Assembly: GCA_003131985.1 (NCBI GenBank)
Contig: PKWH01000058.1
Coordinates: forward strand, 1-23,121
Length of the DNA: 23,121 nt
Reading direction: 5' to 3'
Source of the DNA: Acidobacteriota bacterium
Lineage (GTDB): Bacteria > Acidobacteriota > Terriglobia > Acidiferrales > UBA7541
Below the pieces are notes generated by a model that was not told the origin of the DNA, searched no databases, and saw only the letters and a list, made by a program, of their open reading frames with translations. Numbering within the stretch: the stretch's first letter is position 1; every line of letters begins with the position of its first letter. Of this stretch, positions 16,201-23,121 are shown one piece after another. The translations under genes were made by a program, and so were the position numbers.

Positions 16201-16322
16201 TGGACTTCGGATACCAACTGAATCCAGCTCAATATCAGGCGACGATTCCGCCTTCCGCGTTCCAGCAATTTTTCCGGCTGCCGCATTTCGAGTTTTCGTT
16301 CAACATTGGACCAATCTTTTGA
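13296..16322 (+). CDS. Omp85 family outer-membrane assembly protein (BamA/TamA-like) with about seven POTRA modules
   Basis: Outer-membrane barrel that inserts or moves proteins across the outer membrane. The 1008 residues begin with a signal peptide (hydrophobic core then PPARAQ, about 39 residues), followed by about seven POTRA-like units starting near residues 43, 118, 196, 279, 354, 440 and 526, each with the beta-alpha-alpha-beta-beta rhythm and a G-x-[FYL] turn (SGDYADV, SEGLYQAK, NQGYLGAG, RQGYFDAD, SNGFLDVK, NEGFPTAH, NLGVFSRV). The beta-barrel runs from about 605 to the end, with LRGF (873-876), the conserved L6-loop motif of Omp85, and an aromatic last strand (FEFSFNIGPIF) ending in Phe. 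The ATG has no clear Shine-Dalgarno sequence. Downstream are a SurA-like gene and tamB, in tight order. It may be the TamA partner of that TamB or a BamA. Gene identity is firm; the choice of name is not. Confidence 0.92.
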   Translation: MRLPWKKSIHWPRCARLAALWASGAVVCGVFVCPPARAQEATIEHQRVAEVRIVDESGKPGGDYKNTLPLQPGKPFDFAEERATVRDLYRSGDYADVRVTAEPSEQGLRVNFIVRRNYFNNAIRVEGLKEPPSEPAALASMRLGLGEPFRESALQEAIQRLKDTLRSEGLYQAKVTWTLTPHEDTRQMDVMVTVVSGPRAVVGSFVLQNKTPYPDDEIILRSKIKLNKPLTTARLTKATQRLKKYLVNQGYLGAGALITAGEYDPQKNSVPLKFEVTTGPRVSVELVGAKLRKGKLRSLLPIYAEGAADEDLLQEGRRNIRDYFQRQGYFDADVKVSSHEDATRGERVISYEVAPGNKFRLASVGFAGNKYFSKHLLESRLQLQPASFGSNGRFSQQLVNDDADSIRGLYLSNGFLDVKVTSSVDDNYQGKKGLLFVSYAILEGPQTLVADLHVEGNHVMSTEALLAVVGSSAGQPYSASAVASDRNNILAMYYNEGFPTAHFQEEVSPGATANEVRLTYHITEGQRIEVARVLITGYQFTRPGVIARQIKIKSEGPLRESDVVETQRRLYNLGVFSRVQIEPQNPTGTDPSKTIVIDLQEGKRYTIGYGVGFEVQQIGASCSSNSKNPSQPSCDPNATVIAESPRVIFEISRSNMFGRAQTLTFKARASTLEYRSLVSYTADNFWGHPSLGVQLIGLADKAQDVQTFTSVRYEGAFQVAEKFSRSSSILYRYFFRRVTASELRITPDEIPLFSQPTLVSGFGITYARERRDNPVDAKRGTFSTVDLSVASTTLGSSASFFRGFFQNSSFHPFGRAFVFARATRFGFEQPLGQTTEGGTSEGGSTNCSSTAPAVAEQVIPLPERFFAGGATSLRGFGLNEAGPRDPCTGFPIGGLAVLIFNQELRFPMKLPFIGNRLGGTVFYDGGNVYSDVSHISLAWKPSTTSNLNYFSHTVGFGFRYPTPVGPVRVDFGYQLNPAQYQATIPPSAFQQFFRLPHFEFSFNIGPIF

Positions 16323-16345
16323 TGGAGGAAGGCAAAGGACACTTA

Positions 16346-17044
16346 GTGCGACGCGCGATTTTCATAATGGGAGTGCTGTTTTTGCTCTGCGGTCTCGGGG
16401 CTATGCCGGCGCGCGCGCAATCAGCTCCTCATTCCGAGCCGGGTGCGGCCCGGGAAGACTCCAAAGCGCTGCCGGTGGATGGAGTGGCCGCCCGCATCGA
16501 AGATGACATCATCTTGGAAAGCGAAGTCAGCGAGTTAGCTGCGTTCCAAAAGCTTGTAGACGAGCAAGCCAAACCTCGCAGCGAGCTCATCCGCGAGCTA
16601 GCGGACCAATGGATCGTTCGTGGCGAAGCGAATACAACCAAGTTTCCGCCACCATCTGCTGCCGAAGTGGACAGTTCGTACGGGGAATTTGTAAAGCAGT
16701 TCGGTTCACCTCAAGAATTCCAGAAACGGTGCGCCGACGCAGGAATAACGGAAGCCGCAGTAAGGCGGGTGCTGGAGCAGCAGCTATACCTCGCGCACTT
16801 TCTGGATTATCGATTCCGGGCCGCAGCCCAGGTGGACGACAAAGAAGTGGAGAAGTATTACAACGAGGAATTCGCACCCCAGCTCAAAGCACGCGGCGAG
16901 GCGGTTCCAGCGCTCGAAGAGGTGGAAGACACCATCCGCGAAGTCCTGATTCAGAGGGCCATCACGGAGCGATCGACGAAATGGCTCGACGATACGCGGG
17001 AGCGTTTGAAGATTGATATCGTGCCGCAAGGGAGCGGATCGTGA
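16346..17044 (+). CDS. SurA-N-like periplasmic chaperone lacking a PPIase domain
   Basis: A 232-residue exported protein. After the signal peptide (RRAIFIMGVLFLLCGLGAMP, ending ARAQ) comes VDGVAARIEDDIILESEVSE, which matches the start of mature SurA (VDKVAAVV...LESDV), followed by a mainly helical domain (LIRELADQWIVR, then EAAVRRVLEQQLYL) and a C-terminal helix KYYNEEFAPQLKAR...IREVLIQRAI that corresponds to the SurA C-terminal piece. There is no parvulin (PPIase) domain between them. Such proteins probably hold outer-membrane proteins unfolded in the periplasm. GTG 16346 has AAGGA six bases upstream; ATG 16322 overlaps the previous stop (TGATG), would add eight residues and is an equally possible coupled start. 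The TGA stop overlaps the tamB GTG (GTGA). Confidence 0.8.
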   Translation: MRRAIFIMGVLFLLCGLGAMPARAQSAPHSEPGAAREDSKALPVDGVAARIEDDIILESEVSELAAFQKLVDEQAKPRSELIRELADQWIVRGEANTTKFPPPSAAEVDSSYGEFVKQFGSPQEFQKRCADAGITEAAVRRVLEQQLYLAHFLDYRFRAAAQVDDKEVEKYYNEEFAPQLKARGEAVPALEEVEDTIREVLIQRAITERSTKWLDDTRERLKIDIVPQGSGS

Positions 17045-20000
17045 GACGCCGTCGTGTGGCGCGCAGCGTCGTCCTGGTTCTGCTCTTGTTGACCATCGCG
17101 GGCGTGGTTGCGTTCGAAGCGTTCAAAATTGAGGTGGTGGAGCGATGGGCTCGCGAGCAGGTGGTGAAGCAGCTCGAGCTGCGGACCGGAGCGCGAGTGG
17201 AACTTGGGACGTTGCACGTAAATATTTTGCGGCTAGGCGCCCACGCGGACAATTTAACGCTGCACGGTTTAGAGGATGCGAGCAAGCCACCGCTGTTTCA
17301 CGCCGATCGAGTGGATCTAGGTATCACGGTTCTCTCCTTGTTCCGCCACAAATTTGCGCTGAGCGAACTGGTGGTTGACCGCCCTCAGCTAGTGGTGCAA
17401 TTCGAAAAGGACGGCCGCAGCAATTTGCCGACACCGAAAGTGGTGTCAAGCGAATCATGGCAACAAAACCTTTTCGATTTGCAAATTCGATGGCTGGAAC
17501 TGCGAGATGGCAGCGCGCTGATCAATGATCGCCGCGTGCCGCTCACGGCAAAAGGCCAAAATTTTGAATTCGAGGTGAATTACGAAGCGGCCAAAGCGGG
17601 CGCAGATTCCTACACATGCAATCTCCAGTGGAAACAAGTGGAAATCTCGCAGCCGAAGGACGCGCCTTTCCGATCGGATATCTCGGCAAAGTTCACGCTC
17701 CATCGCGACGCCTTCGAGCTCGATGAGCTGGTTTGGAAGCTGCCGCACTCCGAACTCAATCTGCGCGCCGAGCTGGCAAGTTTCTCGCAGCAGAATTGGA
17801 ATTTGCGGTATCGCGGCCGGCTGGCACTGGCGGACTTGCGCACGATTTTCCGTCAGCCCCTGGTGCCGGATGCGATCGCGGATTTTTCCGGCCAAGCCAG
17901 CTATACAGCGGGCGCATGGACAGCAAGCGGGCACTACGCGGGCCACAAAATTAATTTGCCATACGATTGGTTTCACGCAAGCGGAATCGAAACGTGGGGC
18001 GATTTCGAAGTGGCGAACGATCAACTCGTGGTGCCGAACCTGGGCGTGCAAGCCCTCGGTGGAACGGTCGATGGCCGGCTGGAAATGGATTTGAAGACTC
18101 TCTCCACTCACACCGAAACCCGTTTGCGCGGCCTCAGCCTGGCAGCTGCGTTTGCGGCTGTCGATAACCCGGATTTTCCGGTGAACACACTGCACTGGGA
18201 CTCAATCATGGATGTGGACTCGACGAATACATGGACGGGCGCGTTTGAGCGTTTTCGTTCCAAGGGAGAATCACACTGGACACGGCCGGCGAATATACGG
18301 GGAGCAATTCCTGCTGAAGCGACGATTTTTTACGACTATTCGGAGGAGGCCGGAGCTGCGACGTTTTCCCATAGCGAAATCTCCACGCCGACAACGAGGA
18401 TTGAATTCGATGGCTTTCTCGGCGGCCATGACTCCGCACTCGAATTGAAGCTCTACGCGGATGACTTAATCCCGTGGGATGACTTCATCAATAAATTGCG
18501 TGGCGTGGACGCAGTGCCGGCGCGGGAGGCGGGAGATGTCGTTTTTCGAGGACGTATTTTGGGTCCCATCGAGGGACCGACCTTCGCCGGGCATTTCAGC
18601 GCTACGAGGGCGCGTTACGACACACTGTACTGGGACAGCATTGAAGGCGATCTTGAATATTCGCTGGACCTTTTTCGTTTGACGAAGGCCACGGTGAAAC
18701 GAGGCCAGTTCTCTGCAACGCTCGATGTCCAACTCGACTTCGACGGCGACTGGAGTTTTGTGCCGTCGAGCACTTGGACGCTGAAAGCCGAGGTTGAACG
18801 CGGGCCTACGGCGGAGCTGCAAGGCATGCTCGGTACAAATTATCCCGTGACGGGATTTTTGAGCGGGGATTTTCGCGGCGGCGGAACAAGCGCTGTTCCG
18901 GTTCTCGACGGAAATTTTGTTCTGGATGATATCGACGCCAAAGGCTTTCGTTTCGACCAACTCAAGGGGCAGGTGCATTTGGCACACGACGAAATTCGAC
19001 TTTCGCGGGCGGAACTGCGCCGCGACACAGGTCGAGTGGCCGGCGACGTGCTGTACCGCCCGACCGAACAAACGACGGAGTTCAACCTTAACGGTAGCGG
19101 GATCCCGCTGGAGACGTTCGCTGCGCTGCAAAAATCCTCTATGGCGATCGTTGGGCAACTTGATTTCGATCTGCGGGGTGACGGCCCTATTCGTGCACCC
19201 GCCGCGCACGGCGAAATTCGGCTGGTGGGACTAAAAGTCGGGAGCGACAACGAGGGCGATTTTCGCGCACAAGTTGAATCGGACGGGAAGAACGCGCAGC
19301 TCACGTTGAATTCGGAAATGTCGAAGGGAAAATTGACCGGCCAGCTTGCTATCGAGTTGACGGGAGATCAGATCATTTCCGGCAACCTCTCCGTGAAACA
19401 ATTTGATCTCGACGCGCTGATTATCGCCGGACTGCATTTAAAGAATTTGACGCGTCCGAGCGTGGTAGACGGTGACTTCACGATATCCGGCTCGCTGCGA
19501 CAGCCGGATACCATCGAAGTGAAAGTGAACGTCTCGGAAATTTCCTTCGACTACCAGTTCGTCCAACTTCAGAACGATGGGCCCATCCAAATTACCTATC
19601 ATCGCAATGAAGTGCGCATCGATCGACTGCATCTCCACGGGCCGTACACGGACATGCAGCTAAGCGGCTCGGCGCGCTTTGACCGAGAGCGCCCGCTGCG
19701 GTTCAATCTTACGGGTGGCATTAACCTCCGGTTCGCCAAGGGACTGATACCGGATCTCGAAGGGCAGGGTGAAGCGGAAGTGAATGTTTCGGTGGAAGGC
19801 ACGATGTCGAAGCCGCGCATAACGGGGCGAGCGAACGTTCGCGATGCCTCGGCGCACTACTCCGATTTTCCGGTGGGCTTGAGCCATGTGAACGGAGATC
19901 TCGTGTTCGATCAAAACCGGCTCCTTTTCGATCGCGTCACCGCTGAGTCCGGAGGCGGAACATTGACCCTAAGCGGCAGCTTGAACTATGGCGAAAGTCC

Positions 20001-20976
20001 GATGCGATACGAAATCAATGCGGAGACACCGCAAGTCCGCATCCGCTATCCCGCCGGAATGAGCTGGTTGTTAGGCGGGACACTGCAATTGGCAGGAACG
20101 CAGGACGCCGCGATTCTCTCTGGACGCATTCAGGTGCAGCGCTTGCTGTTTGCTCAAGGCGTGGACCTGGCTTCCTTTTTTGCTTCGTCTTCGGATACCA
20201 CTGCTGTCGCCACGTCGACGTCCGCATTCATGAGGAATCTGACGTTTGACGTCTCCGGACAAACAACCCCCGGGGCGCGCATCGAATGGGGCGGAGCGCA
20301 AATTGAAATAGACGGCGACCTCCATCTGCGCGGCACCTTCGACCATCCGGTTATGCTCGGGCACATCCATTTGCTCGGCGGACAGATGGGATTCCGCGGC
20401 AACACTTTTACACTGACTCGCGGCGACATTAATTTTGCAAATCCGTTTCGACTGGACCCGGTCCTCAATGTGGAAGCGACGTCGGTAATCAGCCAATATC
20501 AAGTGACCATAAATTTTTCCGGGCCGGCGAGCCGTTTGTCGCTCAATTATCGTTCGGACCCGCCGCTTCCGGATTCGGACATCGTCGCTTTGCTCGCGCT
20601 GGGCAACACCGGGCAGGAGAGCGCGTTACGGTCGCAATCGGCGGGCGGGCAAAACTACGGCGCAACCGCGCTGCTCTCGGAAGCAATTTCAACCGGGCTT
20701 GGCGGACGCATTGAAAAACTATTCGGCATCAGCCATTTCCGGGTCGATCCGTTTCTTGCCGGCACGGCGACGGAATCGAACGCAGCCGCGCGCGTCACCA
20801 TCGAACAGCAATTCTCAAAGGACCTTACGATCACTTACTCCTCCAACGCAGCTTCCGACCAGGAACAACTGATTCAGGTGGAGTACCACGTGAAGCGCGA
20901 CCTTTCGATTATTTTCCTCCGCGATGTGAATGGAACGTACGGCTTAGACGTAAAATTCGTAAAACACTTCAACTAG
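17041..20976 (+). CDS. tamB: TamB-like translocation/assembly and lipid-transport protein (DUF490)
   Basis: A 1311-residue inner-membrane-anchored protein of the AsmA/TamB group, thought to bridge the periplasm and to work with TamA-type barrels in outer-membrane assembly and phospholipid transport. It has one N-terminal membrane helix (residues 9-25) after RRRR, then a very long run of beta-rich repeats (AsmA-like, for example ELVVDRPQLVVQFEKDGRSN) and, from about residue 950 on, the TamB/DUF490 C-terminal domain: GARIEWGGAQIEIDGDLHLR, HPVMLGHIHLLGGQMGFRGN and RGDINFANPFRLDP, ending SIIFLRDVNGTYGLDVKFVK. The length is normal for TamB (1200-1500). GTG 17041 overlaps the upstream stop as GTGA, a coupled start. 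The gene ends 13 bp before the convergent modC end, with no clear terminator between them. Confidence 0.93.
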   Translation: MRRRRVARSVVLVLLLLTIAGVVAFEAFKIEVVERWAREQVVKQLELRTGARVELGTLHVNILRLGAHADNLTLHGLEDASKPPLFHADRVDLGITVLSLFRHKFALSELVVDRPQLVVQFEKDGRSNLPTPKVVSSESWQQNLFDLQIRWLELRDGSALINDRRVPLTAKGQNFEFEVNYEAAKAGADSYTCNLQWKQVEISQPKDAPFRSDISAKFTLHRDAFELDELVWKLPHSELNLRAELASFSQQNWNLRYRGRLALADLRTIFRQPLVPDAIADFSGQASYTAGAWTASGHYAGHKINLPYDWFHASGIETWGDFEVANDQLVVPNLGVQALGGTVDGRLEMDLKTLSTHTETRLRGLSLAAAFAAVDNPDFPVNTLHWDSIMDVDSTNTWTGAFERFRSKGESHWTRPANIRGAIPAEATIFYDYSEEAGAATFSHSEISTPTTRIEFDGFLGGHDSALELKLYADDLIPWDDFINKLRGVDAVPAREAGDVVFRGRILGPIEGPTFAGHFSATRARYDTLYWDSIEGDLEYSLDLFRLTKATVKRGQFSATLDVQLDFDGDWSFVPSSTWTLKAEVERGPTAELQGMLGTNYPVTGFLSGDFRGGGTSAVPVLDGNFVLDDIDAKGFRFDQLKGQVHLAHDEIRLSRAELRRDTGRVAGDVLYRPTEQTTEFNLNGSGIPLETFAALQKSSMAIVGQLDFDLRGDGPIRAPAAHGEIRLVGLKVGSDNEGDFRAQVESDGKNAQLTLNSEMSKGKLTGQLAIELTGDQIISGNLSVKQFDLDALIIAGLHLKNLTRPSVVDGDFTISGSLRQPDTIEVKVNVSEISFDYQFVQLQNDGPIQITYHRNEVRIDRLHLHGPYTDMQLSGSARFDRERPLRFNLTGGINLRFAKGLIPDLEGQGEAEVNVSVEGTMSKPRITGRANVRDASAHYSDFPVGLSHVNGDLVFDQNRLLFDRVTAESGGGTLTLSGSLNYGESPMRYEINAETPQVRIRYPAGMSWLLGGTLQLAGTQDAAILSGRIQVQRLLFAQGVDLASFFASSSDTTAVATSTSAFMRNLTFDVSGQTTPGARIEWGGAQIEIDGDLHLRGTFDHPVMLGHIHLLGGQMGFRGNTFTLTRGDINFANPFRLDPVLNVEATSVISQYQVTINFSGPASRLSLNYRSDPPLPDSDIVALLALGNTGQESALRSQSAGGQNYGATALLSEAISTGLGGRIEKLFGISHFRVDPFLAGTATESNAAARVTIEQQFSKDLTITYSSNAASDQEQLIQVEYHVKRDLSIIFLRDVNGTYGLDVKFVKHFN

Positions 20977-20989
20977 GTTTCCCGCAGGC

Positions 20990-22069
20990 TTACTCGGGCA
21001 TCAGGAAGAGCGAATCCGGAGAGAGCCGCGCGTGCCAAGGATACGGGAGACTGCGGAAGCGCTGCCACTTTTCCTTGAATACTTCCGCCTGCAAATCGTA
21101 CGCGCTCGTTTCCGCCGCGGGCTGATGAAAGCTCAGATAGAGCGTGATGCGGAAAGGCGTCTCGGAAGTGCGGACGAGCCAACAGGGCAAGACATTCTCC
21201 GACGGAGCGCCTACCGGCATTGATTCCAAAAAATCAATGTGATGCGCGCGGATGCCCAGGAAGGCCGCCGGCTTGGAGATGGTTTGTTCGACGCGAAGGC
21301 GGCAGTTCCAGTCGAGCGCTTCAACGGTGCCGTCAGCATTCATTCTTGCGCGTGAAAAATTCTTACAGCCTGTAAGCTGCCCCACTTCGCGCGTGGGAGG
21401 GCGCCTGAAAACTTCCTCTTTAGGTCCGAACGCCGCCACTTTTCCGCGCGACAGCACCAACAGTTGTTCACCCAGGCGATACGCTTCCTCGATGTTGTGC
21501 GTGACCAGAAGCGTGGGACGGCGATAGGCCGCAAATGTTTCTTGAAGCTGCGCCTCCACCTGACTTCGCAGATGTGTGTCGAGAGATGAGAGCGGCTCAT
21601 CGAGCAAAAGCGCCTCCGGGTCAATCGCCAGAGCACGTGCTAACGCAGTGCGCTGCTGTTCGCCGCCGGACAATGCCTCGGGATATCGTTCGGACAGTCC
21701 TTCCAGATGCGTGCGCGTGATGAGGCTAGACAGGCGGGCGGCCTGTTCCTCGCGCGAACGATCGAGCAATCCGAAGGCGATGTTTTCGGCGACGGTGCGA
21801 TGCGGAAAGAGCGCGTAATGCTGAAAGACCATTCCGATCCGACGCTCGCGGGCAGGAACTCGAATGCGCTGGTCGGAGTCGAAAAGGACTCGACCGTTCA
21901 ATAAAACGCGGCCACGCCCAGGCTGCTCCAAACCTGCAATACACCTGAGCAACATCGTTTTGCCCGCGCCGGACGGCCCAAGAATGCTGAGCGGGGCTTC
22001 CGATGCGCTGAAGGACACGTTGAGCTCGAAGTCCGGAAGTTTTTTTTCGATTTGTACGTCGAGCGCCAT
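20990..22069 (-). CDS. modC: Molybdate ABC transporter ATP-binding protein ModC
   Basis: ATPase subunit of the high-affinity molybdate importer, acting as a dimer under the ModB permease. With the start at ATG 22069 it has 359 residues: Walker A GPSGAGKT (31-38), Q-loop FQHYALFPHR, signature LSGGE (133-137), Walker B LLLDEP (154-159), D-loop SSLD and H-loop VTHN. After about residue 235 a C-terminal regulatory region follows with a TOBE-like strand pattern (GCKNFSRARMNADGTVEALD, then AAFLGIRAHHIDFL), as in ModC and sulfate-type ATPases. The frame is open to GTG 22093, but ATG 22069 starts just after the modB stop (TGACATG), the typical coupled layout. Specificity for molybdate comes from the neighbouring ModA and ModB; tungstate or sulfate cannot be excluded. 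Confidence 0.9.
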   Translation of the reverse strand: MALDVQIEKKLPDFELNVSFSASEAPLSILGPSGAGKTMLLRCIAGLEQPGRGRVLLNGRVLFDSDQRIRVPARERRIGMVFQHYALFPHRTVAENIAFGLLDRSREEQAARLSSLITRTHLEGLSERYPEALSGGEQQRTALARALAIDPEALLLDEPLSSLDTHLRSQVEAQLQETFAAYRRPTLLVTHNIEEAYRLGEQLLVLSRGKVAAFGPKEEVFRRPPTREVGQLTGCKNFSRARMNADGTVEALDWNCRLRVEQTISKPAAFLGIRAHHIDFLESMPVGAPSENVLPCWLVRTSETPFRITLYLSFHQPAAETSAYDLQAEVFKEKWQRFRSLPYPWHARLSPDSLFLMPE

Positions 22070-22070
22070 G

Positions 22071-22751
22071 TCACCGCGCCATCCGCTGAGCACGCCCGAG
22101 TCCTTGCGCGCGCGTCCAGTAGTAGAGCCCGCTTAGGAGTGCGAGCGAGATCACAACATCCACGGCGCACCAGGTGAGGGCGCGCTGCATTTCGTCCGCT
22201 TCCACTGCGAAATAGATAGCGATCGGAATCGTCTCGGTCTTACCGGGGATATTTCCCGCGATCATCAGCGTGGCGCCGAATTCTCCAAGAGCGCGCGCAA
22301 AAGAAAGTATGGTACCGGCAAGAACACCCGGCCATGCCAGCGGAAGAGCGATTTCACGGAACACACGCCACTCCGATGCGCCCAGCGTTCGCGCCGCTTG
22401 CAACAGTTCGGGTTGTACCTGCTCGAGAGCGGCGCGCGAAGTGAGATACATCAGCGGGAAGGCAACGACAGCAGCGGCGATTACCGTGGCGGGCCAGGAG
22501 AAAACTATGGTTGCGCCAAAGTGAAGCAGCAGCTTACCCAGGGGACCATTGCGGCCGAAGAGCAACAGAAGGAGAAAACCGACCACAGTGGGCGGCAACA
22601 CGAGAGGCAGAAGAAACATTCCGTCCACCAAAGCCATCGCAGAGCTGGTATAGCGTTCGCGCCAAACAGCCGCCGCCAAGCCGACCACGAACGCGATTGC
22701 GGTAGCCGTCACGCTGGTCGCGAGCGATATCCAGAGCGGAGACAAGTCCAT
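22071..22751 (-). CDS. modB: Molybdate ABC transporter permease ModB
   Basis: The 226-residue permease is of usual ModB size. It has five to six hydrophobic helices (for example SPLWISLATSVTATAIAFVV, ALVDGMFLLPLVLPPTVVGF, LLLHFGATIVFSWPATVIAA) and the EAA-type loop that docks to the ATPase (QAARTLGASEWRVFREIALP). GEFGATLMIAGNIPGKTETI is the ModB/CysT-type motif after it. ATG 22751 has no strong ribosome site. It lies 19 bp downstream of modA and one base upstream of modC, so the three form one operon. The substrate protein, whose C-terminal part is in the window, supports molybdate. Confidence 0.92.
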   Translation of the reverse strand: MDLSPLWISLATSVTATAIAFVVGLAAAVWRERYTSSAMALVDGMFLLPLVLPPTVVGFLLLLLFGRNGPLGKLLLHFGATIVFSWPATVIAAAVVAFPLMYLTSRAALEQVQPELLQAARTLGASEWRVFREIALPLAWPGVLAGTILSFARALGEFGATLMIAGNIPGKTETIPIAIYFAVEADEMQRALTWCAVDVVISLALLSGLYYWTRAQGLGRAQRMAR

Positions 22752-22770
22752 CGGCAGGATTGTAGCCGGA

Positions 22771-23121
22771 TCAGATCTTTCCGGACGGATTATTCGGGTC
22801 GTTGAAACCGTACGTCTTGAAAATCTCGAGTGCGTGCGGAGTCTCCAAGAACTTGAGGAACGCGCCTGCGGCGGCCTGATCCTTTGAGCTCTTCAGCACG
22901 GCAGCCGGATATACGATTGGATCGTGCGAACTAGGCGGAGCGGTAAAAATGGTCCGGATTTTCGGCGAGGTCTGCGCATCCGTACGGTAGACCAACCCTG
23001 CATCAGCGTTGCCCGTCGCGACGTAGGTGAGGACCTGCCGAACATCCTTGGCGTAAACTGCCTTTTTCTTCACCGCGTCCCACAGGTTAAGCTTCTCCAG
23101 CGTTTGCTGAGCGTACATGCC
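22771..23121 (-). CDS. modA: Molybdate-binding protein ModA, C-terminal part (cut at window edge)
   Basis: The frame is open through the last base of the window, so the N-terminal half with its signal peptide lies outside. The visible 116 residues show the second lobe of a periplasmic molybdate-binding protein: AYAKDVRQVLTYVATGNADA-like text (here YAKDVRQVLTYVATGNADAG), GLVYRTDAQ, HDPIVYPAAVLKSSKDQAAA, then FLKFLETPHALEIFKTYGF, the typical end of ModA. The Tyr in VYRTDA fits the oxyanion-binding region. It is first in the modABC operon. Confidence 0.9.
   Translation of the reverse strand, partial: GMYAQQTLEKLNLWDAVKKKAVYAKDVRQVLTYVATGNADAGLVYRTDAQTSPKIRTIFTAPPSSHDPIVYPAAVLKSSKDQAAAGAFLKFLETPHALEIFKTYGFNDPNNPSGKI

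Noticed and set aside
15953..16321. N-terminal extension of the SurA-like gene back to 15953
   Set aside because: It would overlap the Omp85 barrel in another frame, and the signal peptide begins only at 16346.
17455..18195. Minus-strand frames of about 246 aa opposite tamB
   Set aside because: Composition and lack of motifs fit antisense of a long GC-rich gene; tamB is continuous over 3.9 kb.
20977..20989. Terminator between tamB and modC
   Set aside because: The 13-bp gap has no inverted repeat with a T-run; termination must happen inside the opposite gene or be rho-dependent.

Overview
The window looks like a chromosomal segment of a Gram-negative bacterium. Outer-membrane biogenesis genes (an Omp85 barrel with many POTRA modules, a SurA-like chaperone, a TamB homologue) show a double membrane. 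The moderately GC-rich sequence, the mix of start codons (ATG, GTG, TTG) and the general style of the proteins (COG3903-type TPR regulator, DUF4242, short membrane proteins of unknown function) suggest an acidobacterium. That assignment is an inference from family style, not from a marker gene.

Left part (1-6565): the C-terminal end of a TPR/ATPase regulator, a small DUF4242 protein on the minus strand, an OsmC-type peroxidase, and a berberine-bridge-type FAD oxidoreductase. Then, on the minus strand, tilS is followed by ftsH and a clear rho-independent terminator. Middle-left (6566-9848) is the least ordinary part. On the minus strand a candidate sigma70-type promoter (8226-8254) precedes a structured leader and a 70-residue exported peptide made of a signal sequence plus three near-identical 14-residue units (core NTGGPMPPTPW). 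It is followed 60 bp later by a seven-helix membrane protein and, through an ATGA overlap, by a single-helix membrane protein. I recognise none of the three. Next to them are a CAU-anticodon tRNA with its own promoter and terminator, and a second two-gene unit of unknown function (a 258-aa exported protein ending in a hydrophobic Gly-rich tail, then a coupled 99-aa three-helix protein).

Right part (9849-23121): a CPA2-type cation/proton antiporter with a C-terminal PTS EIIA-like domain, whose 5' end is split by two single-base insertions 26 bp apart; a small Cys-containing hypothetical protein; a ThiF/MoeB-type E1-like adenylyltransferase; and a tightly coupled plus-strand operon omp85 - surA-like - tamB (stop/start overlaps at the second junction and possibly the first). 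Convergent to it is a molybdate ABC transporter operon modA-modB-modC, with modA cut by the window edge.

The best candidate for an undescribed system is the repeat-peptide / 7TM / single-TM operon at 6699-8083. Its layout is what one would expect of a secreted peptide signal with a membrane processing, export or sensing partner, but the sequence alone does not show that function.
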